From Kribbella voronezhensis (GTDB lineage Bacteria > Actinomycetota > Actinomycetes > Propionibacteriales > Kribbellaceae): DNA of 64,000 nt. The notes under the pieces are model-generated. The model was not told the origin of the DNA. It did no database searches and saw nothing but the letters and a program-made list of their open reading frames with translations. Below, piece after piece: positions 50,720 through 63,189 of this stretch; position 1 is the stretch's first letter, and each line of letters opens with the position of its first letter. The stretch is from the NCBI RefSeq assembly GCF_004365175.1, contig NZ_SOCE01000001.1, positions 173,154 through 237,153 of the forward strand. Direction: 5' to 3'. Both the position numbers and the translations under genes were made by a program.

Positions 50720-51195
50720 CGGGAACCGAACCAGCAGCCTCTCGGGGAACTGGACTAGCAGCCTCCCAGGAACCCGGACCAGCGGGCTCCGGGAACCCGG
50801 ACGCGCGGGCTCCCGGGAACGCGGCCTAGCGGGCTCTCGGGCTCGCGGGAACCGGACTAGCAGGCTCCCGGAACCCGCCTAGGAACCCGCCTAGCGGGCT
50901 CGCGGAACCCAGACTGGCGGGCTTGCGGGAACGCGGGCTCGCGGGCTCCCGGGAACGCGGGCTCACGGGCTCACGGAACCTTGCCTGGCGGGCTCGCGGA
51001 CTCACGGGCTCGCGGAACCTGGCCTGGCGCGCTCGCGGGAACGCGGCCTCGCGGGCTCGCGGGCTCGCGGGCTCGCGGGCTCCCGGGCTCACGGGCTCAC
51101 GGGAACCGGACTAGCGGGCTCCCGGGAACGCGGGCCTGGCAGGCTCGCGGAACCCGGACTGGCGGGCTCGCGGGAACCGGGCTGGCGGGATGTCG
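50720..51195. repeat. Degenerate GC-rich repeat array between surE and the riboswitch
   Basis: About 475 bp made of many imperfect copies of a unit of the form GGGAACCGGACTAGCGGGCT, interleaved with the decamer GCGGGCTCGC. Short open frames on both strands give only Gly/Ser/Arg-rich low-complexity products, so coding is unlikely. No uniform spacers are present, so it is not a CRISPR array. Confidence 0.88.
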
Positions 51196-51205
51196 GGGGC
51201 GCGGG

Positions 51206-51967
51206 CTAGTCGAGGTGCTTGCTGAGGTGTTCGGCTGGGCTGGTGTCTGGGAGGGCCTGGACGCCGGTGATCGAGGTGACGGTTACATAGCCCTCGGTCA
51301 GTAGTGCCTCGTCGGATTCGGGGTCCTGGGACGGATCCGGGTCGCGCAGGATCATGATCGGCTCGCCGGTGGGCGCCACGCCGGCCTTGAGGCGACTGGG
51401 GTTCACCGGTGCCAGGCGGGCGCTTCGGACGCCTCGCAGGTCGGTCTTCGGGACGTCCGGAACGTTGATGTTGAGGACCGTGCCGACCGGTTCGTCGCGG
51501 AGCCAGTCGATCAGCTCGGCGGCGATGTCCGCCGCGACCTCCAGGTGCCGCGGGTCCTCGGAGCCGATGCTGATCGCCAGCCCCGACACCCCTTGGGTCG
51601 CGCCGGTGAGCGCTGCGCCGACCGTGCCCGAGTGCAGGATCGCGCCGAAGTTGTAGCCGTGGTTGATCCCTGACACGACCAGCTCCGGCGACTTGCCGAA
51701 CGCGCCGAGGCGGGCCATCGTGACAGCGAGCGCCGGCGTGCCGTCGACCCCGATGTAGGTGATCCCGTCGTCGTCCTCCGAGGCGGTCGTGATCGGCCGG
51801 TTGACCCAGCCGGCCCGCGCCGTACCGACGCCGCTCTGGTCCGTCAGCGGCGCCACCACCAGCACCTCGTGACCGGCCGAGGCGACGGCGCGCGCCAAAG
51901 CCCGGATCCCCCGAGCCTGGTAGCCGTCGTCGTTGGTGATCAGGACTCGCAACTGCTCAGAAGCCAT
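51206..51967 (-). CDS. surE: 5'/3'-nucleotidase SurE
   Basis: A 253-residue phosphatase. The metal site begins with LITNDDGYQARGI; a second signature is VVSGINHGYNFG, and the C-terminus contains YVTVTSITGVQ. SurE dephosphorylates nucleoside monophosphates and short polyphosphates in stationary phase. The start MASEQL at 51967 was chosen over a frame four residues longer. It sits just downstream of cobN but no biochemical link to B12 synthesis is known. Confidence 0.95.
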   Translation of the reverse strand: MASEQLRVLITNDDGYQARGIRALARAVASAGHEVLVVAPLTDQSGVGTARAGWVNRPITTASEDDDGITYIGVDGTPALAVTMARLGAFGKSPELVVSGINHGYNFGAILHSGTVGAALTGATQGVSGLAISIGSEDPRHLEVAADIAAELIDWLRDEPVGTVLNINVPDVPKTDLRGVRSARLAPVNPSRLKAGVAPTGEPIMILRDPDPSQDPESDEALLTEGYVTVTSITGVQALPDTSPAEHLSKHLD

Positions 51968-52010
51968 GTCATTACCCAATCACACGACCGGACCGCCCCC
52001 GGATGGTGTC

Positions 52011-55736
<3,726 letters not shown>

Positions 55737-55784
55737 GCGCGGCCGGTCCTTCCTCGGGGTGTCCACGCCCCAGGTGGCAGGTAC

Positions 55785-55875
55785 GACGGCAGCAGTTCCT
55801 GACTCCCACGAGAACGTGGTCACAGTGGCGGGACCGCCCCGGACTCACACCGGGTTCCTGCACCAACCGTCGCTA
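55785..55875 (-). ncRNA. Cobalamin (B12) riboswitch before cobN
   Basis: On the minus strand: CGGTTGGTGCAGGAACCCGG, then GGGGCGGTCCCGCCACTGTGACC, quoted in part, then GGGAGTCAGGA. The central box is identical to that of the riboswitch at 50545-50652. It predicts repression of cobN by coenzyme B12. The downstream 19-bp segment at 55751-55769 matches the equivalent place of the other riboswitch. Confidence 0.9.
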
Positions 55876-55920
55876 ACACGAAGACTCTAGCCGACTCGGG
55901 TTGGTGGGTACGCCGGAGTA

Positions 55921-56392
55921 GGCCCACGTCACGCTCACGCTCGCTCCTGCGTCGCTCGCTGAGGGTTCCTCCCACCCGCCCTGCGGTCGCGGGCTCCTCC
56001 CTCGCTCGCTCAGATGAAGGCGGCCTGGTGCCGTGCGAGCCTCGTCGGCAGGCGACTCCGGAGGACCCGCGCCACGCCAGCGCTTGCTCCTGCGTCGCTT
56101 GCTAGGCGTTGCTCCCACCCACCCGGGGTCATGGGCTCCTTCGTCGCTCGCTCAAGAGCGCGTGCTGCTCAGGCAGCCGGTCTCGATCGCCGCCCGACGG
56201 CTAGACGAACGCGGATCGCCAGAGCGAGCGCACGCGTGACCGGGACCGGGACCGCTGGAGTTGCCTTCGGATCGGGTTCGCGCGCCACCACGCGGCTTTC
56301 ATTTGAGCGGGCGACGAAGGAGCCCGCGACCCGGGTGGGTGGGAGGAGCGCCCAGTGAGCGACGCAGGAGCGAGCGCAGGCGCGACGTGGGC
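55921..56392. repeat. Three-copy interspersed repeat with inverted outer arms
   Basis: Left arm 55921-56013 and right arm 56303-56392 are inverted copies of each other (about 85% by eye). A third, shorter copy in the left-arm orientation lies at 56072-56155. Shared blocks include GCTCGCTCCTGCGTCGCT, TCCCACCC and GGGCTCCT. The region between cobN's riboswitch and the DUF3500 gene has no credible gene. It could be a decayed mobile or MITE-like element, or a structured intergenic repeat. Confidence 0.8.
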
Positions 56393-56404
56393 TCTCTCAC
56401 CTAC

Positions 56405-57367
56405 CTATGACCTGTGCGACGCGTAGTGCTCCGCCAGGAGGTCTTTGCCCCAGTCGTTGTGGAGGTCGCGCCAGACCGAGTGGATGTGGTTGGCGTCGTT
56501 CTGGGTGTTGTCGTATTCGGCCAGGAAGGTGGGGCCGGCGATCGAGTAGTAGTGGCCGACGCCGGGTTCGGAGCCGCCTCCCCAGGAGAAGGTGAGGCGT
56601 TCGATGCCGTTGTCGGTGATGTCCTTCCAGGTGCGCTGGCCGATCACGTCGGCCGCGCGTCCGACGTACTGGCCGATGAGGCGGCTGAAGAGCGTCTGCT
56701 GCGCAGCGTCCATGTCGCCGTACGCCAGCCCGCGCCGCAGTACGCCGGGATCCGCGACCGGGTCGTACCGGGTCAGGATGTCGTCCGGTGCCTTCTCCGA
56801 GAAGACAGCGACCGTACGCTGGCCCGGCTCCAGCGCGTGCAGCAGCTCGAAGCCGAGGTCCTGCTCGGCCGGGAGCGCCCGGAAGCCCTTGTGCGGGCCC
56901 GATTCGACCACCGCCGGCTCGGCGCCGAAGAACTGCGGAGTGAACGCGACCACGTCGTCGACAACGGTCACGTGCACCGCGAGGTGGTGCCCGTTGATCC
57001 GCCAGGCCCACGGACTGTCGCCGCCAGGGTCGCCGAGGATGCGGAGGTAGTACCGCTGCTCCGACCCGATGTCCACCGCAGAACCAGGCTCGGCCTGCGC
57101 CAGCCCACGCCGTACGGCTTCGGTGAAGAGCACGGACTGCGTATCGCCGTACCCGCGCTCACTGCACCCGATCTCGAGCAGCCGCATCGCCAGCGCGCGC
57201 TGGGCGACGTCCAGCTCCCCCAGTGTCACACCGGGCCGTTCACCGGGTAGATAGGTCCAGATCTGGTGGTCTGGAGTGTCGAAGGGCACCGTGATGCGCG
57301 CGCGCAGCTCCGGTGAGAGCGCGGCCAGCAGTTCCAGTGCGGCCGCGCGGGTCTGTTCTACAACCAT
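56405..57367 (-). CDS. DUF3500 family protein
   Basis: A 320-residue protein starting MVVEQTRAAALELLAAL. The DUF3500 family shows LLFSRLIGQYV-like helix and an aromatic/His-rich segment (WAWRINGHHLAVHVTVVDD; TFSWGGGSEPGVGHYYSIAGPTFLAEYDNTQNDANHIHSVWRD, quoted in parts). The HH, H and D residues suggest a metal or catalytic site, but no activity is known. The start overlaps the phosphatase stop by 10 bp, so the two are co-translated. Confidence 0.8.
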   Translation of the reverse strand: MVVEQTRAAALELLAALSPELRARITVPFDTPDHQIWTYLPGERPGVTLGELDVAQRALAMRLLEIGCSERGYGDTQSVLFTEAVRRGLAQAEPGSAVDIGSEQRYYLRILGDPGGDSPWAWRINGHHLAVHVTVVDDVVAFTPQFFGAEPAVVESGPHKGFRALPAEQDLGFELLHALEPGQRTVAVFSEKAPDDILTRYDPVADPGVLRRGLAYGDMDAAQQTLFSRLIGQYVGRAADVIGQRTWKDITDNGIERLTFSWGGGSEPGVGHYYSIAGPTFLAEYDNTQNDANHIHSVWRDLHNDWGKDLLAEHYASHRS

Positions 57368-58038
57368 GCCGATCGCTCCCGTTCCGTCGGTTCGTACTCG
57401 GTCCATTGTTCGAACGGCCGGTCCAGCTTGTACCGGAAATCCGGCTGGCGCAGCAGGACGCGCGTCTCGGCGTTGCCCGGATTGCGCAGCGTCTCGAAGA
57501 ACTTCACCGACCAGTGGAACCAGCGCATGCAGAACAGCCGCATCGTGAGCCCGTGCGACACCAGCAGCACGTTGCGCGGCGAGTCGGCCGTCTCGAAGTC
57601 GCGGTGCATGGTCTCCAGGAAGCTCGACACCCGGTCGTACACGTCCGAGCCGGACTCCCCGTGGGTGAACCGGTAGAAGAAGTGCCCGTACGAATCGCGC
57701 AGCACCTGCTGTCGCTCGATGTCCTCGCTGTCCTGGTAGTTCGCCCAGTCCTGTTCGCGCAGCCGCGGCTCTTCGCGGGCGAGCCCGATCAGGTCGTCGA
57801 GGCCGAGCGCGTCGAGGGTCTGCAGGGCTCGCAGGTACGGCGAGACGTAGACCCGTACCGGCTCGTTCTCGAACACCTCGCGCAGCCGCCGCCCGGTCTC
57901 CGCGCACTGCTGTACGCCGTTCGCGGTCAGCGGGATCGCGTGGTCGGGCACCCGTTCGAAGATCGATTTGTCCAGATTCGCCTCGGACTCCCCGTGCCGC
58001 ATCAACGCGATCCGCAGCGGCCGCTGACTCAAATGCAC
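57358..58038 (-). CDS. Histidine phosphatase (phosphoglycerate-mutase-like)
   Basis: A 226-residue branch-1 histidine phosphatase. The phospho-accepting His is in LMRHGESEANL; the second His is in LLVSHGLTMRLFCMRW, and YVSPYLRALQTLDAL supplies the Arg. The GTG start is directly after the cobD stop, so it could be the alpha-ribazole phosphatase CobC of the B12 pathway. However, the EPRLREQDWANYQ segment is that of broad-specificity phosphatases, and co-translation with DUF3500 argues for another job. Confidence 0.88.
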   Translation of the reverse strand: MHLSQRPLRIALMRHGESEANLDKSIFERVPDHAIPLTANGVQQCAETGRRLREVFENEPVRVYVSPYLRALQTLDALGLDDLIGLAREEPRLREQDWANYQDSEDIERQQVLRDSYGHFFYRFTHGESGSDVYDRVSSFLETMHRDFETADSPRNVLLVSHGLTMRLFCMRWFHWSVKFFETLRNPGNAETRVLLRQPDFRYKLDRPFEQWTEYEPTERERSAWL

Positions 58039-58974
58039 CTAGTCCTCCACCTGGCTCGACCTTCGGGGGCGTAGCGCCAGAATCGCCGCGGTGACCGCCG
58101 CCGCGTAGCCGACTCGCCGCGCCAACGCCGCCGTACGCCGGATGTCCGGCACCGTCGGCGGTAGGCCGTCACCGAGTGAGCCGCGATCCTCCACCTCGTC
58201 GCCGTAGGTGTTCGTCCCACCCAGCCGCAGGTCGAGCGCCCCTGCGAACGCCGCCTCGACCGGGCCCGCATTCGGACTCGGATGCTTCGGCGCATCCCGG
58301 CGCCACACCCGCCACGTCTCCCCCGGTCTCCCGGCGGCGAATCCGGTGAGCACGGCACAAGCTCGCGACGGAAGCAGATTGAGTACGTCGTCCAGCCGCG
58401 CCGCGCACCAGCCGAAGTTGCGATAGCGCGCCGACTTGTAGCCGACCATCGCGTCCAGCGTGTTCGCCGCGCGATAACCGATCAGGCCGGGAATTCCGAA
58501 GACGCCGCCCCACAACAGAGGCGCCACACAGGCGTCGGAAGTGTTCTCCGCGACCGACTCGACCGTCGCCCGGGCGAGCTCGTCGGCCTCCAGATCGGTG
58601 GCATCACGGCTGCACAGATAGCCGAGTCGAACGCGAGCAGCAGCGATCTCCTTCTTTTCGAGATACCCGGCCATCACTTCGGCTTCTCGCTCCAGGCTCC
58701 GACCACCGAGCACGGCCCAGGTCGCCGCCGCGGTCAGCACGGTCCTCGCGACCGGCCGATCACGGACCAGGCGCTCGGCGAACACACCAGCGGCTGCGAC
58801 CGAGCCGACCAGGAGCCCCGCGTACGCCGTACCGGCAGCTCGCGAGTCGGCGTACAGACTCTTCTCGGCCCGGCCGGCCAGTTGACCGAAGCCGGCGACG
58901 GGGTGGAACCGGCGGGGGTCCCCGAGGAGACGATCGGCGGCGAATCCGAGTAGGAGACCGGCAGTTCTGGACAC
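58039..58974 (-). CDS. cobD: Adenosylcobinamide-phosphate synthase CobD/CbiB
   Basis: A 311-residue membrane protein. The N-terminus GLLLGFAADRLLGDPRRFHPVAGFG is diagnostic. Further landmarks are GYLCSRDATDLEADELARATVESVAENTSDACVAPLLW (quoted in part), FGIPGLIGYRAANTLDAMVGYK and a C-terminal HPSPNAGPVEAAFAGAL. It attaches the aminopropanol arm to cobyric acid. It is separated from the other cob genes by about 0.7 kb of repeats and two other genes and has no visible B12 riboswitch of its own. Confidence 0.95.
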   Translation of the reverse strand: MSRTAGLLLGFAADRLLGDPRRFHPVAGFGQLAGRAEKSLYADSRAAGTAYAGLLVGSVAAAGVFAERLVRDRPVARTVLTAAATWAVLGGRSLEREAEVMAGYLEKKEIAAARVRLGYLCSRDATDLEADELARATVESVAENTSDACVAPLLWGGVFGIPGLIGYRAANTLDAMVGYKSARYRNFGWCAARLDDVLNLLPSRACAVLTGFAAGRPGETWRVWRRDAPKHPSPNAGPVEAAFAGALDLRLGGTNTYGDEVEDRGSLGDGLPPTVPDIRRTAALARRVGYAAAVTAAILALRPRRSSQVED

Positions 58975-59104
58975 CCGGCGAGTCTGCCAGGTCCACTACC
59001 TCTACTTGCCGCAGCCTGGGACATCACAGGGCTGGTGGATTGCCGCTTGCCATCTTGTGGAATGGTAACCGTCAAGGGGCGGGGCATGTGGAAAGGTTAC
59101 GACC

Positions 59105-59911
59105 ATGGGAATCGCGGAGCTGCTCGACGGCGTCGCCGGAAGTGGTGAGTTCGGGGTGTGGCTGGGCCGGCTCGACGGCGTACCGGTGTTCCAGCACGGA
59201 GCGGAACGGACGCATTACTCCGCGAGCACGATGAAGCTGCCGGTCGCGATGGCGATGCTGCGGAAGGTCGACGCCGGCGAACTGGCGCTGGATCAGCCGG
59301 TCACCGTGCACAACGACTTCGCGTCGGCGGCCGGCGGCCGGTTCGGCGTGAATCCGGCCGAGGACGAGGCGCCGGCGACCTGGACCAAGCTGGGCGAGCA
59401 GGTGCCGCTCGGCTGGCTCGCGACCGAGATGATCACGAGGTCGAGCAACCTGGCGACCGACCTCGTGCTCGAACTGGTCGGGATCGACGCGGCCAACGCG
59501 GTGCTGGCGGAGTACGGGTCGGGGCTGAGCGCGATCCGGCGTGGGATCGATGACGCGGCCGCCCAGGCGGCGGGTATCAGCAACGAGATGAGCGCGGCGG
59601 ATCTGGCCGCGGTACTGGTTGCAGTGGGCAACGATCCGGCAGCTGGCTACGTGCGCGACCTGCTGGCGGCGAACACCTGGAACGGCGAGATCCCGGCCGG
59701 CGTACCGGCCGGCACGCGGGTCGAGCACAAGAACGGCTGGGACACCCGGATCCGGCACGACGGCGGGGTCGTCCGGCCCGACGACGCGGAGCCCTTCGTA
59801 CTGACCATGTGCACGACGTCCGAACTGCCGGACACTGAGGCGCAGAAGCTGATCGCCGCGGTGGCCGCGGAAGCTTGGGAACACCGGCACGACCTGGAGA
59901 CTGTGCGATGA
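59105..59911 (+). CDS. Serine hydrolase, class A beta-lactamase-like
   Basis: A 268-residue protein with the SxxK motif in YSASTMKLPVAMAM (nucleophile Ser about residue 41), an SxN motif in TRSSNLATDLV, and KNG in place of KTG (VEHKNGWDTRIRHDGGVV). There is no visible signal peptide, unlike secreted beta-lactamases. The deacylating Glu166 region is not recognisable, so a peptidase or esterase role is more likely than resistance. Its stop overlaps the epimerase start (ATGA), placing it in a muropeptide-processing operon. Confidence 0.87.
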   Translation: MGIAELLDGVAGSGEFGVWLGRLDGVPVFQHGAERTHYSASTMKLPVAMAMLRKVDAGELALDQPVTVHNDFASAAGGRFGVNPAEDEAPATWTKLGEQVPLGWLATEMITRSSNLATDLVLELVGIDAANAVLAEYGSGLSAIRRGIDDAAAQAAGISNEMSAADLAAVLVAVGNDPAAGYVRDLLAANTWNGEIPAGVPAGTRVEHKNGWDTRIRHDGGVVRPDDAEPFVLTMCTTSELPDTEAQKLIAAVAAEAWEHRHDLETVR

Positions 59912-60975
59912 AGATTTCCACCCACCTGGTGTCGGCGCCGCTGCACACCCCTTTCGTCACCGCGCTTCGGACCGCGACGCACGCGGACTCGCTGCTGGTG
60001 TCGATCAGCGACGGCTCGGAGACAGGCTGGGGCGAGGCGCCGCAGGTCTGGAAGGTGACCGGCGAATCGCTCGCCGGTGCGCAGGCGTGCGTCGAAGGCC
60101 CGATCGCGGGCGCCTTGAACGGGCTCGAACCGGACGACCTGACCGAAGCACTCCGCCGGGTGCAAGGTGCTGCCGTCGGGAACTTCGGGGCCAAGGCGGC
60201 AGTCGATGTCGCGCTGCACGACCTGGCCGCGCGCCGCCGGGGGCAGACGCTGCACGGTTTCCTCGGCTCCACGGTCTCCTCGGTGCGGACGGACGTGACG
60301 CTGTCGGCCGGCGACGCGGATGCACTCGTTGCCGCTGGACGCGCCCGGATCGCCGACGGGTTCGACGTACTGAAGGTGAAGGTCGGCACCGGCGACGCCG
60401 CGGCCGACTTCGAACGCGTCCGCCGGATTCGTGAGGCGATCGGTCCGGAGCCGCGGTTGCGACTGGACGCGAACCAGGGTTGGACCCGGCGCGACGCCGT
60501 CACCGCGATCCGCGCGATGGAGGATGCGGGCTGCGCGATCGAGTTGGTCGAGCAGCCGGTCCCCGCCGCCGATCTGGAGGGGATGGCGTGGATCACCGAC
60601 CGGGTCAGTACGCCGATCCTCGCCGACGAGTCCGTGTACGGCGTACGCGACCTGGTCGCCGTCATCCGGCACGGCGCCGCGGACCTGGTGAACGTGAAGC
60701 TGGCCAAGTGCGGCGGTCTCGGGCCCGCCCGGACACTGCTCGAACTCGCCCGCGAACACGGTCTCGGCTCGATCGTGGGCTCGATGATGGAAAGCCACGT
60801 CGGCGTCGGCGCTGCTACGGCGCTGGTGGCGGCGTACCCGACAACCTTGGTGAACGACCTCGATGCGGCCTGGTGGCTGAAGGAGTCTCCTGTGATGGGT
60901 GGGATCCGGTATGAAGGTTCGACGATCCAACTGCCTACGGGCGTTGGGCTCGGCGTGACAGGCTTGAACTCATGA
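59908..60975 (+). CDS. Dipeptide epimerase (enolase superfamily, YkfB/AEE type)
   Basis: A 355-residue enzyme. The KxK acid/base motif is in VLKVKVGTG. Metal ligands occur in LRLDANQGW, IELVEQPVPA and LADESVYGV, and the opposite-face Lys is in NVKLAKCGG. These identify a muconate-cycloisomerase subgroup dipeptide epimerase, typically converting L-Ala-D-Glu to L-Ala-L-Glu. Location between a serine hydrolase and an NlpC/P60 peptidase parallels ykfB-ykfC of Bacillus. The start at 59908 overlaps the previous stop. Confidence 0.93.
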   Translation: MKISTHLVSAPLHTPFVTALRTATHADSLLVSISDGSETGWGEAPQVWKVTGESLAGAQACVEGPIAGALNGLEPDDLTEALRRVQGAAVGNFGAKAAVDVALHDLAARRRGQTLHGFLGSTVSSVRTDVTLSAGDADALVAAGRARIADGFDVLKVKVGTGDAAADFERVRRIREAIGPEPRLRLDANQGWTRRDAVTAIRAMEDAGCAIELVEQPVPAADLEGMAWITDRVSTPILADESVYGVRDLVAVIRHGAADLVNVKLAKCGGLGPARTLLELAREHGLGSIVGSMMESHVGVGAATALVAAYPTTLVNDLDAAWWLKESPVMGGIRYEGSTIQLPTGVGLGVTGLNS

Positions 60976-61838
60976 AGCTAGTTGCCGCCAAGGTCCCGGT
61001 CAGCACCGTCTGGACCTCACCCGACGCGCCACGCGACGTCGATGCACCCGCGGTCGCCGCGTCCCCGGACGTGGCCGGATGGGCGAAGTCCATGGACACC
61101 GAGACGCGCCTCGGGCTGCACGGGCGAACCCTGACCCAGTTGCTGTACGGCGAGCCGGTGGTGGTCCGCTCCGAGCGCCAGGGCTGGTCCGAGATCCTCG
61201 CGCCGTGGCAGCCGTCGTCGAGCGACGAGCTCGGGTATCCGGGCTGGATCCCATCGAGTCACCTCGGTGAGCTGCCCTCGAGCGCGACGGCGCCCGTGGC
61301 GGTCGCCGTACCGTCCGTAGCGCTGACGGCTGAGCCTGGGTCGGGGCATTTGCTCGACCTGTCTTTTGCGACTGTGCTGGCTTCCGTGGATCACTCCGAT
61401 GGGTTCACTCGTGTTGCCCTGCCGGACGGTGGTCAGGGCTGGATTGCCGACTCGGCGCTGCGCTCAGTGGAGGCGCCGGCTACGGCTGAGGATCGGATTC
61501 GGCTGGGGTCGCAGTTCTTGGGGCTCGAGTACCTGTGGGGCGGCACTTCGTCGTACGGGCTGGACTGCTCGGGTCTGGTGCATACAGTGAGCCGCGTTCT
61601 CGGCCAGCGAGTCCCCCGCGACGCGCATGACCAGGCCGACACGCTCGAGTCGATTCCGGTCGAAGAAGCCAGGCCTGGTGACCTGTACTTCTTCGCCCGC
61701 CCCGGCAAACAGGTCCACCACGTCGGCTTCGTCTCCGCCGAAGGCATGCTCCACGCCTCAGAAACCGGCAAACTCCTGGAGAACGAACCCCTCCTCCCCG
61801 CCCGCCTCGAAACCCTCGTCGCCGCCGGCCGCCTCTGA
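60972..61838 (+). CDS. NlpC/P60 endopeptidase with SH3-like domains (YkfC type)
   Basis: A 288-residue protein. The first 165 residues form SH3b-like modules (LYGEPVVVRSERQGWSEIL, DGFTRVALPDGGQGWI). The C-terminal NlpC/P60 domain has the catalytic Cys in YGLDCSGLVHTV and His in QVHHVGFVS. There is no signal peptide, so it should be cytosolic like YkfC, cleaving gamma-D-Glu-diaminopimelate bonds of imported muropeptides. Overlap ATGA with the epimerase gene. Confidence 0.93.
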   Translation: MKLVAAKVPVSTVWTSPDAPRDVDAPAVAASPDVAGWAKSMDTETRLGLHGRTLTQLLYGEPVVVRSERQGWSEILAPWQPSSSDELGYPGWIPSSHLGELPSSATAPVAVAVPSVALTAEPGSGHLLDLSFATVLASVDHSDGFTRVALPDGGQGWIADSALRSVEAPATAEDRIRLGSQFLGLEYLWGGTSSYGLDCSGLVHTVSRVLGQRVPRDAHDQADTLESIPVEEARPGDLYFFARPGKQVHHVGFVSAEGMLHASETGKLLENEPLLPARLETLVAAGRL

Positions 61839-62083
61839 CCCCCGTACGCCGACCCGCTCCGCGCCTCCTCCTTCGACCGCTCGACCCACCCCCGCCCGGG
61901 TCGCCGCTCCTACGTCGCGGCTCTGTCGATGGCCAGCGTGAACTGTCGCCTGGCGTGTCTGGCGGGCGGGTGTGCTGATTACCGGCGGGCCGTGCTCTGC
62001 GCACCCAGTCGAGTGTCGCTGTCACCGACGAGGCGCGGAGCTGCCCCGCCTCCCCGGTCCCATTGGTATCGCGAGGCTCTATA
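61839..62083. other. Intergenic region after the muropeptide operon
   Basis: About 245 bp between convergent genes. Nothing beyond the hairpin at its right edge was recognised. Confidence 0.5.
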
Positions 62084-62125
62084 CGTCGAACCGCCCCGGA
62101 GTTTGGGCTCCGGGGCGGTTCGACG
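62084..62125. terminator. Strong hairpin downstream of terC
   Basis: A perfect 18-bp inverted repeat (CGTCGAACCGCCCCGGAG and its complement) with a 6-base TTTGGG loop, 10 bp past the terC stop. It is likely a bidirectional terminator between terC and the convergent NlpC/P60 operon. Confidence 0.85.
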
Positions 62126-62134
62126 TGTTGTTCG

Positions 62135-63166
62135 TCAGGACTTGTTCGAGTCTGTCTGGTCGACGGGCTTGGGGGCCGCTTCTGCCTCGGCTTCCGCGGT
62201 GATGGTGCGGGACTTGTGGAGGCTGAGGAGGGTGGTGATGCCCAGGGTGACGATGATGAAGCCGAGGGAGAACCAGATCGGGATCTCGGGGGCCCAGGTG
62301 ATGTGGTGGCCGCCGTTGATGAACGGGAGTTCGTTTTCGTGCATGGCGTGCAGGACCAGCTTGACGCCGATGAAGGCGAGCACCACCGACAGGCCGAGTG
62401 ACAGGTAGACGAGGCGGCGGAGCAGGTCGCCGAGCAGGAAGTACAGCTGGCGCAGGCCCATCAGGGCGAAGACGTTGGCGGCGAAGACCAGGAACGGCTC
62501 CTGGGTCAGGCCGTAGATCGCCGGGATCGAGTCGAGCGCGAACAGCAGGTCCGTCGTACCGAGCGCGATGATCACGATCATCATCGGGGTGACCAGGCGC
62601 TTGCCGTTCTTGCGGACGGTGAGCTTGACGCCGTTGTACTCGTCGGTGGCGTTCAGCCGCTTCTTCGCGAACCGGATGACCGCGTTCTCCTTGTAGTCCT
62701 CGTCGTCGTTCTCACCCTGCTTGGCGAGGTGGATCGCGGTGTAGACCAGGAACGCGCCGAACAGGTAGAAGACCCAGGAGAACTCGTTGATCGCGGCCGC
62801 GCCGACCGCGATGAAGATACCGCGGAAGAACAGCGCCAGGATGATGCCGACCAGCAGCGCCGTCTGCTGGTACTTCCTCGGCACCTGGAACCTGGCCATG
62901 ATGATCAAGAAGATGAACAGGTTGTCCACGCTCAGGCTGTACTCCGTCAGCCAGCCGGCGAAGAACTCCCCGGCGTACTCGCCGCCGGAGAAGAACCAGA
63001 CGCCGAGGCCGAAGATCACCGCGAGCGAGACGTAGAAGATGATCGCCCGGGCCGATTCCTTCGTGGAAGGTTCGTGCGGGCGGCGGCCGATGACGAAGAC
63101 GTCGAAGGCCAGCAGGGCGAGCAACAGCCCTACGGTGATGTACCAAACGTAGTCGGCGACGTGCAC
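62135..63166 (-). CDS. TerC/Alx-family membrane protein
   Basis: A 343-residue membrane protein with about nine helices. It has the family Asp-containing segments SVDNLFIFLIIMARF and TTDLLFALDSIPAIYGL, thought to form a metal-conducting site. The C-terminal tail is charged and Ala/Glu-rich. TerC-family members such as Alx and YceF/YkoY export manganese or help metallate secreted proteins. The GTG start follows GGAGG by five bases. The upstream yybP-ykoY riboswitch fits a manganese role. Confidence 0.93.
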   Translation of the reverse strand: MHVADYVWYITVGLLLALLAFDVFVIGRRPHEPSTKESARAIIFYVSLAVIFGLGVWFFSGGEYAGEFFAGWLTEYSLSVDNLFIFLIIMARFQVPRKYQQTALLVGIILALFFRGIFIAVGAAAINEFSWVFYLFGAFLVYTAIHLAKQGENDDEDYKENAVIRFAKKRLNATDEYNGVKLTVRKNGKRLVTPMMIVIIALGTTDLLFALDSIPAIYGLTQEPFLVFAANVFALMGLRQLYFLLGDLLRRLVYLSLGLSVVLAFIGVKLVLHAMHENELPFINGGHHITWAPEIPIWFSLGFIIVTLGITTLLSLHKSRTITAEAEAEAAPKPVDQTDSNKS

Positions 63167-63189
63167 AGAAACCTCCGGAGCTCAGACGA

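Noticed and set aside
50693..51195. Possible CRISPR array or repeat protein in the GGGCTCGCGGGAAC region
   Set aside because: Repeat units are of unequal length and degenerate, spacers are not unique or uniform, no cas gene is near, and the encoded Gly/Ser/Arg strings are low complexity on both strands.
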